In this document: in pieces, positions 55,292 to 63,466 of the stretch | Layout: each line of letters begins with the position of its first letter | Numbering within the stretch: the stretch's first letter is position 1 | Assembly: GCA_015709675.1 (NCBI GenBank) | Contig: CP054182.1 | Span: 3,885,448-3,949,447, forward strand | DNA length: 64,000 bases | From: Ignavibacteriales bacterium | Lineage (GTDB): Bacteria > Bacteroidota > Ignavibacteria > Ignavibacteriales > Ignavibacteriaceae | Direction: 5' to 3' | Notes under the pieces: generated by a model | The model's input: the letters and a program-made list of their open reading frames with translations, nothing else | The model's database searches: none | Told to the model about the DNA's origin: nothing | Translations under genes and position numbers: made by a program

Positions 55292-56635
55292 TTATTCAAG
55301 CAAAAGATAACTCTGGGTTTGAAAAGATGCGGATAAACATATGTATACAAATAGCAAGGGTGAATGCACCCCTGTCATCCATGCCTCGAACTGGGCGTGC
55401 GTAAAGAGAATCAAAAGAAGAAAAATTGATAGTTTTGGGTACGAGAAAAGTTCTCCTGAATTATAAAAGAAAAACCGAAAAAAAAAGAAAACAGGCAATA
55501 AAAATAAACCTAACCCAACACCCCCCACTTCCTCTACCATAGCCAAAAAGCTATTTCCCTTTTCTCTAATATATCTGCCACTTTCATCAAATCTGCTGCC
55601 GGCAGCATTGTTCTTTATATTAGGGTGACTGATCCCATAGCCAATACCAAAAAGTCCGCCAATCTGAGCTGCCTTCCAGCTATCCGCAAAGATATGCTGC
55701 CGGGTTGAATAAGGAGTATCATCACCTTTGTACCAAAACGAATACCAAGTTTTACCCCATAGTTTCGGGGGAACCTGCTCCTCCTGAATATTTGTTGCAG
55801 CTTTTTCTGAATTGCCTAAAAGACTATTCTTAACCAAAACAGGATTTACAGCCGAAACTGAAAAGAACATTAAAATCAGTAAAGCAGAACCGATCGCAAG
55901 CCTTTTAACATTTTTCCTGTAAAGCAGAAACAAGTAAAGCGACAGCATCACAAAAAGAAAAAGAATACTTGCCCGCGAGTGGGTAAGTGTTAGCAGCAGA
56001 ATATTCAACACAAAACCCGCTGCAAAAAAATACTTAAAACTTCTGGGATAGGTATACCGAAAAAGAAAGGAAAATTTTCCTGAATCTTCCGATGCTTTTT
56101 TGTCCTCAATTAACAAATGGAGGTATAACCACCCCGGAAACGTAAACAGAAGTATTGCACCCAACGAGTTCTGATGTGAGAACAGCCCCATGAATCCTTT
56201 TGCATTTCCCGCTGTCCAGCCATCTGAAGGGATTTCGCTCAACAATGAAAAGAGTGAAGCAAAAATTATCAGCACATTTACCGGTAGCAGCAGTTCAAAA
56301 ACGGTTATACCGTGTTTCTTAAGATGATATACCAGTGCTGTAAGACCGGTTACCAGAAACAGGTAGTACAAACCTCTGGTAAGCGAAACAACGGAGTAAA
56401 ATGACCAAAATGATGTCAGTGTTGCCCATATTCCGAAGGGGAGCATGAGATACATCACTCTACGGCAATCTCCAATAATAATGCCCCGCCCTGCTGCAAA
56501 AATTCCGACCATCAGCAAAACCGGCACTGCCGGATATAACCAGCTGAATCCCCTGATAATTACCGATACAGCCGCAAGTAAAACCAGAATCCCCCATATA
56601 TAAACGAAGAAACTGTTAGTAAATAGTCTCTTCAC
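55292..56635 (-). CDS. O-antigen ligase-like (WaaL/Wzy family) membrane protein
   Basis: 447 residues with about 11-12 membrane segments, a basic LTLTHSRASILFLF loop and a large periplasmic loop (residues 275-355) holding the YREKGNSFLAMVEEVG-like segment IREKGNSFLAMVEEVG. These are features of the PF04932 ligase/polymerase family. With a separate Wzy-like protein at 38905, ligation to lipid A core or another anchor is the better guess. The start is GTG 56635. Confidence 0.75.
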   Translation of the reverse strand: MKRLFTNSFFVYIWGILVLLAAVSVIIRGFSWLYPAVPVLLMVGIFAAGRGIIIGDCRRVMYLMLPFGIWATLTSFWSFYSVVSLTRGLYYLFLVTGLTALVYHLKKHGITVFELLLPVNVLIIFASLFSLLSEIPSDGWTAGNAKGFMGLFSHQNSLGAILLFTFPGWLYLHLLIEDKKASEDSGKFSFLFRYTYPRSFKYFFAAGFVLNILLLTLTHSRASILFLFVMLSLYLFLLYRKNVKRLAIGSALLILMFFSVSAVNPVLVKNSLLGNSEKAATNIQEEQVPPKLWGKTWYSFWYKGDDTPYSTRQHIFADSWKAAQIGGLFGIGYGISHPNIKNNAAGSRFDESGRYIREKGNSFLAMVEEVGGVGLGLFLLPVFFFFRFFFYNSGELFSYPKLSIFLLLILFTHAQFEAWMTGVHSPLLFVYICLSASFQTQSYLLLE

Positions 56636-56656
56636 TGTTTTAAGAGGTATAAAGTT

Positions 56657-57688
56657 TTACCCTGTTTTCAGATTGTCAAAATACCATTCAGCCGCAAGTT
56701 CAAATCCCTTTGCGGCATCAAACTCCGGTTTGTATCCCAGCATCTTTTCAGCTTTTGCAATACTTGCCTGTGAGTGAGGAATATCCCCTTCACGGAACGG
56801 TCCATAAACCGGTTCAATGGATTTGATTGTCTGATCAAACCGCGCAAGATTATCCCTAAGAGCAGCAAACAACTGATTCAGAGTTGTATTTCCTCCAAAA
56901 GCAATATTAAAAACTTCTGAGAAAGGTTCTGCCTTGTCTTCATTTTTCGCACCCCCGTCTGCAGAATGCTCTTCATTGTTCAGGAAGTTTTCAGATGGAG
57001 CGAACAAAGCTCTTTCGTTTGACTGGATTACATTATCGATATAGGTAAAATCACGGCTGTATAAACCGTCTCCATTAATGACCGGTCTTTCATGGTTGAT
57101 CAGCAGCTTTACCCATAAAGGTATCACTGCTGCATACGCTCCGTTTGGGTCCTGCCGCCTTCCGAATACATTAAAATACCGAAGCCCGACGCACCGCATG
57201 TCGTATGTTCTGGCAAAGATATCAGCATAGAGTTCATTGACATATTTGGTGATTGCATAAGGTGACAGGGGTTTCCCTATTTCATGTTCAACCTTAGGAA
57301 GCTTTTTCGAGTCACCATAGGTGCTTGAACTAGCAGCATAAACAAACCGCTTTACTCCGGCATCCCGGGCTGCAACCAGCATATTAATAAAGCCATCAAT
57401 ATTTACTGCATTTGTAGTAATCGGGTCTTTTATTGAACGGGGTACAGACCCCAGAGCTGCCTGATGGGAAACATAATCACACCCCTCAACCGCTCTCTGA
57501 CAGTCTGAGAGATTGCGTATATCACCATTAATAAACATGAATCTAGGATTGCCAAAATTATGAGCAATATTCTTTTCGTAACCGGTGCTCAGATTATCAA
57601 AGCAGACGACCTCATATCCTTGCGCAAGGAAGTAATCTACGAGATTGCTCCCAATAAATCCGGCACCGCCGGTAACTAATATCTTCAA
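56657..57688 (-). CDS. wbpP: UDP-GlcNAc 4-epimerase (WbpP-like)
   Basis: A 343-residue extended SDR with [44 protein letters not shown] and active-site [15 protein letters not shown], close to WbpP/Gne type 3 epimerases acting on N-acetylated sugars. It forms UDP-GalNAc, the substrate for the neighbouring dehydrogenase. The Rossmann strand starts at the TTG codon, and heptamer repeats begin on the very next base upstream, leaving no normal ribosome-binding site. An unusual acidic insert ([18 protein letters not shown]) lies near residue 235. Confidence 0.88.
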   Translation of the reverse strand: MKILVTGGAGFIGSNLVDYFLAQGYEVVCFDNLSTGYEKNIAHNFGNPRFMFINGDIRNLSDCQRAVEGCDYVSHQAALGSVPRSIKDPITTNAVNIDGFINMLVAARDAGVKRFVYAASSSTYGDSKKLPKVEHEIGKPLSPYAITKYVNELYADIFARTYDMRCVGLRYFNVFGRRQDPNGAYAAVIPLWVKLLINHERPVINGDGLYSRDFTYIDNVIQSNERALFAPSENFLNNEEHSADGGAKNEDKAEPFSEVFNIAFGGNTTLNQLFAALRDNLARFDQTIKSIEPVYGPFREGDIPHSQASIAKAEKMLGYKPEFDAAKGFELAAEWYFDNLKTG

Positions 57689-57762
57689 GTGACTAGTGAT
57701 TAGTGGTTAGTGATTAGTGGTCTTGGTTCTTGGTGCTTAGTTCGTAGTGCGTCGTTCCTGGT
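57689..57762. repeat. heptamer repeats filling the wbpP upstream spacer
   Basis: GTGACTA, GTGATTA, GTGGTTA, GTGATTA, then TTGGTTC, TTGGTGC, TTAGTTC, GTAGTGC units run from the wbpP start codon to the next gene's stop, so the entire intergenic region is repeat. Confidence 0.85.
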
Positions 57763-59070
57763 CTAGAGGCGGTCGCTGACGATGTCTTTGGAAATAATAC
57801 CTTTGACATCATATATGATTTTGCCATCTTTTTTAAGTGAGGCAAAGTCAAGTGATTTGAATTCGTTGTGGGCGACGGCAAGGATGAAACCACTATAAGT
57901 GGTTAGTGACTGGTGATTAGTGACCAGTGATTTGTCGACTAAGTCTATGCCATATTCTTCTTTGACTTCGTGGGGATCTGCCCAAGGGTCAACTACATCA
58001 ACATCGCAACCAAATTGTTTTAATTCGTTGATGATATCAATAACTCTTGAGTTACGAATGTCAGGGCAATTTTCCTTAAAGGTGATGCCCATTACCAGAA
58101 CTTTGGCGCCTTTAATCGGATGACCTTCATGAATCATCAGTTTAATGAATTTTGATGCAACAAATGCCCCCATGCCATCATTAATTCTGCGACCTGCTAA
58201 AATTACTTCCGGATGATACCCGAAACTCTTTGCTTTGTGGGTAAGGTAATATGGATCGACACCTATGCAGTGTCCTCCAACAAGACCGGGGCGGAAGTTC
58301 AAAAAATTCCATTTTGTACCTGCTGCTTCAAGAACATCCAGTGTGTCAATTCCCATTGCATCAAAGAGCATTGCCAGTTCGTTGACAAATGCAATATTGA
58401 TATCACGCTGTGAGTTTTCTATGACCTTTGCAGCTTCTGCAACCTTTATAGTCGGAGCTAAATGTGTACCCGCAGTTATCACTGATTGATACAGATTATT
58501 CAGAACTGCTCCTATTTCCGGAGTACTTCCGCTGACAACTTTTTTTATGGTACTTACCCGATGCTCTTTATCACCCGGATTGATACGTTCAGGACTGTAT
58601 CCAGCAAAAAAGTCAGCATTATATTTTAACCCGCTGAATTTCTCAACCACGGGAATACAGTCATCCTCTGTGCAGCCAGGATATACTGTTGATTCATACA
58701 CAACCACTGCGCCTTTTTTTATAACTTTACCAACGGTTTCACTTGCTTTTATTAACGGGGTAAGATCAGGAATCTTATAATCATCAACAGGTGTTGGTAC
58801 TGTTACAATAAAGACATCAACATCCCGAAGTTCTTCAGGATTAGTTGTATAAGAAATATATTTTGATTCTTTGAGCTCTTCACTGCTTACCTCAAGCGTG
58901 AAGTCATGAAAATTCTTTAGGTCCTCAACACGTTTTTTGTTGATGTCAAAACCAATTGTCTTAAATTTCTTGCCAAATTCAACAGCAAGCGGAAGTCCGA
59001 CATAGCCGAGGCCGATGATGCCAAGTATGATGGAGTGGTCGTTTATTTTTGAGTTTAATTCTGTTTTCAA
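57763..59070 (-). CDS. UDP-N-acetylhexosamine 6-dehydrogenase (WbpO/TviB family) with a repeat-encoded insert
   Basis: Oxidises C6 of a UDP-HexNAc to the uronic acid, here probably UDP-GalNAc to UDP-GalNAcA. Motifs are [51 protein letters not shown], and [20 protein letters not shown] with the catalytic Cys, and [13 protein letters not shown]. In the C-terminal domain 14 extra residues ([14 protein letters not shown]) interrupt the usual IDLV...[11 protein letters not shown] strand; they are encoded by six heptamers. The frame is preserved. The start is TTG 59070, directly abutting another heptamer array. Confidence 0.9.
   Translation of the reverse strand: MKTELNSKINDHSIILGIIGLGYVGLPLAVEFGKKFKTIGFDINKKRVEDLKNFHDFTLEVSSEELKESKYISYTTNPEELRDVDVFIVTVPTPVDDYKIPDLTPLIKASETVGKVIKKGAVVVYESTVYPGCTEDDCIPVVEKFSGLKYNADFFAGYSPERINPGDKEHRVSTIKKVVSGSTPEIGAVLNNLYQSVITAGTHLAPTIKVAEAAKVIENSQRDINIAFVNELAMLFDAMGIDTLDVLEAAGTKWNFLNFRPGLVGGHCIGVDPYYLTHKAKSFGYHPEVILAGRRINDGMGAFVASKFIKLMIHEGHPIKGAKVLVMGITFKENCPDIRNSRVIDIINELKQFGCDVDVVDPWADPHEVKEEYGIDLVDKSLVTNHQSLTTYSGFILAVAHNEFKSLDFASLKKDGKIIYDVKGIISKDIVSDRL
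57893..57937. repeat. heptamer array inside the dehydrogenase gene
   Basis: TATAAGT, GGTTAGT, GACTGGT, GATTAGT, GACCAGT and GATTTGT follow with exact 7-bp period. Six units are 42 bp, a multiple of three, so the reading frame continues and adds 14 residues. Confidence 0.88.
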
Positions 59071-59158
59071 AGTTCTTAGTTCGTAGTGCTTTGTTCTTGG
59101 TTCTTAGTCAAATTAGCTTGGTTCTATGTTCGTAGTGCTTAGTTTTTGGTTTTTAGGT
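59071..59158. repeat. heptamer repeats between dehydrogenase and four-helix-bundle genes
   Basis: GTTCTTA, GTTCGTA, GTGCTTT, GTTCTTG and GTTCTTA units run with a 7-bp period up to the stop of the four-helix-bundle gene and encode its last residues (YLKTKN). Confidence 0.8.
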
Positions 59159-59504
59159 ATTTGATGAAACCACCAATTAATTTTTTGATTTTATCCGTTC
59201 GGTTCAGGAGTTCTTTTGATTTTTCTGTGCTGATGTAACCTACATCAACCCCAACAAAAATCAAAGATTCAACCTCTGATGCAGAACGGTATGCATAGTT
59301 AAGAAAATTTATAAAACTTTTGTTGCTGCCGCTGTCAAATCCTTCAGCTATATTCGACATGATTGAGACTCCAGCCCGCCGTATTTGGTCACGATAACCA
59401 AAATCAACCTTCATTCGTCCCTCATCTGTAATGAGATATATCTCTTTTACCAGTTCACGGGCTTCTTTCCAGGATTCGATTTCGGTAAAGGAAGTTAAGG
59501 GCAT
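59139..59504 (-). CDS. four-helix-bundle protein (23S rRNA intervening-sequence family)
   Basis: The 121-residue protein from ATG 59504 (MPLTSFTEIESWKEAREL) matches the family: an Arg-containing DQIRRAGVSIMSNIAEGF helix and FINFLNYAYRSASEVESLI. It is all helical and probably pentameric, as in relatives such as Avd. The longer frame to 59588 only translates heptamer repeats (NSELRTTNSEPRTK) and is rejected as a start. Function in the family is unclear. Repeats flank it on both sides. Confidence 0.85.
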   Translation of the reverse strand: MPLTSFTEIESWKEARELVKEIYLITDEGRMKVDFGYRDQIRRAGVSIMSNIAEGFDSGSNKSFINFLNYAYRSASEVESLIFVGVDVGYISTEKSKELLNRTDKIKKLIGGFIKYLKTKN

Positions 59505-59640
59505 GTGAGTTTTGGTTCTTGGTTCAGAGTTCGTCGTTCTTAGTTCAGAGTTGTTTGTTTCAACTAAGCACCCAGCACTACGCAGCAATCACTCTTAACG
59601 CAGCACTAAGAACTCAGCACTAAGAACATATTCATCACCC
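59505..59640. repeat. heptamer repeats upstream of the four-helix-bundle gene, running into pgpA
   Basis: GGTTCTT, GGTTCAG, AGTTCGT, CGTTCTT and, after a break, CACTAAG/AACTCAG units. They extend into the 3' end of pgpA and encode its last residues (FLVLSS). Confidence 0.8.
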
Positions 59641-60067
59641 CCATCGTATATACCCCCAGCACCACATCGTCCAGCATGATGCCCCAGCCGCCGGGGAGGG
59701 TTTCGAGTTTTTTTCCGCCAAAGGGTTTGATGATGTCAAATGCCCGCCAGAGGAGAAATGCTGCAACAGACCAGATCAGCGTTTTCGGAAGAAAAAGCAG
59801 GCTGATCCACATGCCCGCCACTTCATCAATAGTGCACTCAGCCGGATCTTTACCGTAAAGCTTTTCGAACCAGGTACCAACCGGTATCCCCAGCGCAATT
59901 ACCACCAGTATTGCCGGAATTATTACTTCCGGTTTTTCAAATCCGGGTATCAGCCAGTAGATGCCAAGCGCCATAAGAGAACCCCAAGTACCGGAGGCAA
60001 AGGGAATATATCCGGTCCAGAGTCCCGAACCGAACGCTTTAAGGATGTAACCGTTAAGGCAGGTAAT
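59606..60067 (-). CDS. pgpA: phosphatidylglycerophosphatase A, no standard start codon
   Basis: Dephosphorylates phosphatidylglycerophosphate in the membrane. IDEVAGMWISLLFLP, WRAFDIIKPF and GGWGIMLDDVVLGVYT are the PgpA signatures. The first ATG (59974) would delete the conserved GYIPFASGTWGSL block, which is encoded in frame just upstream. The frame opens after a TGA at 60079, and within it no ATG, GTG or TTG occurs before that block; ATT 60067 gives 153 residues, near the family norm. The start would overlap the prenyltransferase stop by 14 bp, suggesting coupling. The C-terminus is formed by heptamer repeats. Confidence 0.83.
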   Translation of the reverse strand: MTCLNGYILKAFGSGLWTGYIPFASGTWGSLMALGIYWLIPGFEKPEVIIPAILVVIALGIPVGTWFEKLYGKDPAECTIDEVAGMWISLLFLPKTLIWSVAAFLLWRAFDIIKPFGGKKLETLPGGWGIMLDDVVLGVYTMGVMNMFLVLSS

Positions 60068-60914
60068 GGTAAATGATCACTATTGCTGATAAAAACCAGA
60101 GCGCTACCGAAGCAGCAATTCCCGCATCACCGAAGAGCACTTTTGACGGATCTCCCGTCCCCCTGTTTTTGTCAATCAGCCAGATATATCTGAAGACTCC
60201 GTAAAAGACAAACAGTGATGTAAAGATCAGTTTGTCCGTATTAAACTTTGCTATCGTCTCAGCGGAAATGGTATAGAGAAGATAAGAAATCACCGTGGTG
60301 GTTGTCAGAACGGTGATGATCTGATCAAGAAATTCTTTTGAGTATTCAGTCAGCACTTTCCGGTGTGAACCGCCGTCATCTCCCAGCAGCACCAATTCAT
60401 GCCGACGCTTGGCAAATCCAAGGAAAAGTGACATTGTCAATGTACAAACCAGCAGCCATTGGGAAATAGGTACATCAATGATTACTGCTCCGCTCACTAC
60501 CCTCAACAAAAATCCCGATGAGATACAGAAGACATCCAGCAGAATGACTTCTTTCAATTTTATTCCATACAGGAGGTTAATCAGCAGATAGATGCCGATC
60601 ACCAGTAAAAACTCAGTACTCAACCATGATGCACCCATCAGTGAAATTGCCAGAAGAACCCCCGCGAATACTGATGCTGTGCTTTTTTTCAGCGCCCCGC
60701 TGGCAATAGGACGGTTCCGCTTCAGCGGATGGATTTTATCACGCTCATAGTCGAGGATATCGTTAAAGATATATACCGCACTTGAAGCGAGGGAGAACAT
60801 CAGGAATCCGGCCGCCGACTTCATCAGATACGAACCGGAGAACAAATGCTCCGAGAAGATCAATGGAGTAAACAAAAAAATGTTTTTGATCCACTGATAG
60901 GGGCGAGCGCTAAT
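60054..60914 (-). CDS. UbiA-family prenyltransferase, decaprenyl-phosphate phosphoribosyltransferase-like
   Basis: About eight to nine membrane segments with the Asp-rich motif YIFNDILDYERDKIHPLKRN, typical of the DPPR-synthase branch that links phosphoribosyl diphosphate to polyprenyl phosphate. The conserved N-terminal RPYQWIKN motif lies upstream of the first TTG (60875), and no ATG, GTG or TTG precedes it in frame; ATT 60914 is the candidate start. Repeats begin just upstream. A decaprenyl-phosphate arabinose donor for the glycan is possible, but the matching epimerase pair is not seen. Confidence 0.82.
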   Translation of the reverse strand: MSARPYQWIKNIFLFTPLIFSEHLFSGSYLMKSAAGFLMFSLASSAVYIFNDILDYERDKIHPLKRNRPIASGALKKSTASVFAGVLLAISLMGASWLSTEFLLVIGIYLLINLLYGIKLKEVILLDVFCISSGFLLRVVSGAVIIDVPISQWLLVCTLTMSLFLGFAKRRHELVLLGDDGGSHRKVLTEYSKEFLDQIITVLTTTTVISYLLYTISAETIAKFNTDKLIFTSLFVFYGVFRYIWLIDKNRGTGDPSKVLFGDAGIAASVALWFLSAIVIIYHYLP

Positions 60915-61044
60915 TAATAATTGAGAATGGATAATGGATAATTCTAATTAGTAATTAGGAAGTAGTAATTAGCAAAATAGAGAAAATGTGCAATTAATAA
61001 TTTACAATTAACAAAGATCGAAGAACACCGAACCAAGAACTGAA
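60915..61044. repeat. heptamer-like repeats upstream of the prenyltransferase
   Basis: ATTGAGA/ATGGATA, ATTAGTA/ATTAGGA and ACAATTA units plus a GAACACCGAACCAAGAACTG phrase fill the spacer. No gene is visible. Confidence 0.6.
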
Positions 61045-62094
61045 TCAGAAAAACTTTTTCGCAAGAGAGAGTATGCCCTGCTTCCAGGGTAGGCGGTGGG
61101 AGATGCCACTTTCTCCTTTAAACTTGTCCAGATTTTCCAGATACCACTTATAGTTTCTGATCAGCGCGTCTTTGTTGGAATACTTTGGCGCGAAGCTGAG
61201 TTTCTTTTCCGCTTTTTCTATCGAAACAAATGAGTCTTTCGACGCGGTTTCATACACCCATTTATACAAAGGGCTCAGCTTTAATGCTTCAAGCAGACGC
61301 AGCGTATATATTACCGGCTTTTCAGGGAGTCCGGTAATCTTTTTTCCGAATCCGGCCTCATCAAGCACTGCCTGATAATCTTCCTTCATTGTGGTAAATT
61401 CTTTTGCCCCGATGTTAAAGGTATCATTCACCGTTTCTGTGTCAAGCGTCATGGTTTTATATACCGCTTCACAGAGATCCTCAACATCAAGCAGCTGGTA
61501 ACGGTTGTTTCCTGAGCCGATCATCGGGAATCCGTGTCCGTCTTTTGCCCAGTCATAAAACAGGGCAAACACACCAAGGCGCTCAGGACCGATAAATGAT
61601 TTCGGTCTTAGGATCGGAACACAGAAGCCCTTCTTCCGGTATATAAGGCATTCCTCTTCAGCCTGAATCTTTGCCTTTCCGTAAGGGCCGACTCCGTCAA
61701 GTTTGTCATCCTCATACAGCGGATGATGGTCCGGAATACCATAGACTGCCGTGGATGAAATATGAATAAAGCGTTCCACGGGTTTGTCTCTGTTAAAGGC
61801 ATGTTCCAGCAGCAGCCGGGTGCCTTCAACATCGGTAGTATATATATCGTTTTCTGAATAAAGCGGGAGGGCAGCCGCGCAGTGAACTACCATATCAGCA
61901 CCGTTCATTGCCTGCTGTATATCTTTCGGATTTCTGATATCCCCTTGGACCGAAAGGATGCTATCGCGGCAGTCGGGATAGTCAAAAGGGACAAAATCCA
62001 GCGACGCTACAGAGTAGCCTTTTGCGAGTAGGTATCGGATGAGGTTGATCCCCAGGAAGCCAGCTCCACCTGTTACAAGAACCTGTTTTTTCAT
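61045..62094 (-). CDS. NAD-dependent sugar epimerase/dehydratase (extended SDR), substrate unknown
   Basis: 349 residues with [34 protein letters not shown], active-site GPYGKAKIQAE and RPKSFIGPERLGVFALFYDW. ATG 62094 is clear. It is related to nucleotide-sugar epimerases and 3-beta-HSD-like enzymes, but the substrate cannot be assigned. It is the first gene at the upstream end of the minus-strand locus. Confidence 0.8.
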   Translation of the reverse strand: MKKQVLVTGGAGFLGINLIRYLLAKGYSVASLDFVPFDYPDCRDSILSVQGDIRNPKDIQQAMNGADMVVHCAAALPLYSENDIYTTDVEGTRLLLEHAFNRDKPVERFIHISSTAVYGIPDHHPLYEDDKLDGVGPYGKAKIQAEEECLIYRKKGFCVPILRPKSFIGPERLGVFALFYDWAKDGHGFPMIGSGNNRYQLLDVEDLCEAVYKTMTLDTETVNDTFNIGAKEFTTMKEDYQAVLDEAGFGKKITGLPEKPVIYTLRLLEALKLSPLYKWVYETASKDSFVSIEKAEKKLSFAPKYSNKDALIRNYKWYLENLDKFKGESGISHRLPWKQGILSLAKKFF

Positions 62095-62600
62095 CTGCGT
62101 ATGTTACACTGACAGCAGCGCAGCCGGCTCTTCCGAACACAGCTCCGCTTCATCACTCCCATAAGGGGTAATGAACCCGCCTTCGGTTCCTGGATCCTCC
62201 AGCGGCGGCAGAAGTAATTTTTGTGCCCTATTATTCAAAATTGAAATATCAATATACCAATCTGAAAGAATTCCGGCAATTCCAGAAATTAAGAAAATAT
62301 TATGATTTTACCGATTTTGACAGAAAACACATAAAACAATTATGAATTATGAAGTATGAAGTATGAAATATGAATTGACAATCAATTTACAATACACAGT
62401 TCTGCCACTAATCCCGCGAACTAGGCACTGACTGGTGACCAGGGATCAGGGATCAGTAACTAAGCACCAGGAACCAGGAACCAGGAACCAGGAACCAAGA
62501 ACTAAGCCCCAGGACCAAGAACTAATCACTACTTTTGTTTTGGTAAACAGGGGGCAATGTGATAATTTTAGGCAGTTTATTTACCCTTTTTACGCATTCA
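62095..62600. other. 500-bp intergenic region with several repeat types
   Basis: The left 230 bp is unique and should hold the promoter for the leftward locus. Then come ATTATGA/AGTATGA/AATATGA heptamers (62340-62380), ACAATTT-type words, CTGGTGA/CCAGGGA units and a run of GGAACCA heptamers with related AGAACTA/AGCCCCA units (62459-62525). A long plus-strand frame through this repeat is not a gene. Confidence 0.65.
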
Positions 62601-62615
62601 TTTTCAAGGAGCTTT

Positions 62616-63380
62616 ATGACCAAGACGTTCGATGTGAAATCCGCCGGTATTTCGGTTATTGTCGGCACTGCTTTTGTCGTTCTTCTCACCTGGTGGAGCG
62701 GCACCGACTTCCGCTCTCCCGTCTTTCCCTTTATGGGGATGTTAGCGGGCTTCATCATTTCCGGCCTTCTGGTCGGCTTTGTCTCAAAGGAGGAAACCAT
62801 TGCCGAGCCGGGAGTAGCATCCCTAGCCGTCGGCGCGCTCAGTTATGTAATCCTCTCTTCCATGGAACTGAAATGTTTCAGCATGCTTCAGGGGGATGTT
62901 TTTACGACTAATATCCTTCTGGTCATTTTTAACGGTATCATCCTCACCTTCGCGGGTGCATGGGCAGGAGAAAAATTCCAGGGTACGTTCGAAAAGAAAA
63001 ACTCTGAGGAACCTGGCGAATATCTTGAATGGGGATGGATTATCTCCGGTACTATACTCGGTATTACGATCAGCCTGATTGTCGCCAATCTGATTCTGAA
63101 GGTCGCAGGTCTTGTTTACACTCCTTTCTTCCTGGCTCTGGTGCTCGGCCTGTTCATCACCGGTCTGGTTATCGGCTGGAAATCCCCCGGCATTACTGTT
63201 AAGGAAGCTACCCTTGCCGGATTCATCACCACAGTTCTTAATCTTGACATCTTCAAACTTTCCCTCGACCCTGAGACCCATTACCTGACAACCACCACGG
63301 TTATCGTTGCGCTGGCAGCAGGACTGGTTTCGTCATATATCGGAGGAATAGTCGGAGAGAAGATACAGGCAGCGAACTAA
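62616..63380 (+). CDS. polytopic membrane protein of unknown function
   Basis: ATG 62616 has AAGGAG five bases upstream, better than the longer frame from 62559. The 254-residue product (MTKTFDVKSAGISVIVGTAF...) has about seven to eight hydrophobic segments (e.g. GMLAGFIISGLLVGFVS, LEWGWIISGTILGITISLIV, TTTVIVALAAGLVSSYIGG) with glycine-rich turns and a short acidic loop (FEKKNSEEPGEYLE). The pattern resembles DUF5518-like small integral membrane proteins. It reads opposite to the locus and converges with efp; no link to polysaccharide is evident. Confidence 0.75.
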   Translation: MTKTFDVKSAGISVIVGTAFVVLLTWWSGTDFRSPVFPFMGMLAGFIISGLLVGFVSKEETIAEPGVASLAVGALSYVILSSMELKCFSMLQGDVFTTNILLVIFNGIILTFAGAWAGEKFQGTFEKKNSEEPGEYLEWGWIISGTILGITISLIVANLILKVAGLVYTPFFLALVLGLFITGLVIGWKSPGITVKEATLAGFITTVLNLDIFKLSLDPETHYLTTTTVIVALAAGLVSSYIGGIVGEKIQAAN

Positions 63381-63383
63381 ACT

Positions 63384-63422
63384 AAACTAATTAGGAATTA
63401 GAAATTAGTAGTTAGTAATGTA
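63384..63422. repeat. short heptamer repeats after the membrane-protein gene
   Basis: ACTAAACTAA followed by ATTAGGA, ATTAGAA, ATTAGTA, GTTAGTA units. Confidence 0.6.
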
Positions 63423-63430
63423 TTAGAATA

Positions 63431-63463
63431 AAAAAAGCCCCGCTATGCGGGGCTTTTTTGTTG
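63431..63463. terminator. bidirectional intrinsic terminator between convergent genes
   Basis: AAAAAAAGCCCCGC pairs with GCGGGGCTTTTTT around a TAT loop. A tracts and T tracts on opposite sides serve both the plus-strand membrane-protein gene and efp on the minus strand. Confidence 0.9.
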
Positions 63464-63466
63464 GGG

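Noticed and set aside
59139-59640. Diversity-generating retroelement suggested by the Avd-like four-helix bundle
   Set aside because: No reverse transcriptase and no template/variable repeat pair with adenine-specific changes was seen.
2493-62094. dTDP-L-rhamnose genes (rmlABCD)
   Set aside because: None of the nucleotidyltransferases or dehydratases matches; the cytidylyltransferase is RfbF and no RmlC-like epimerase exists in the window.
61045-62600. JUMPstart/ops antitermination element before the locus
   Set aside because: I looked for GGCGGTAG in the upstream region on the minus strand and did not see it.
62435-62911. 158-residue plus-strand frame
   Set aside because: Its first third translates heptamer repeats and the rest is out of frame with the membrane protein that has a clear ribosome-binding site.
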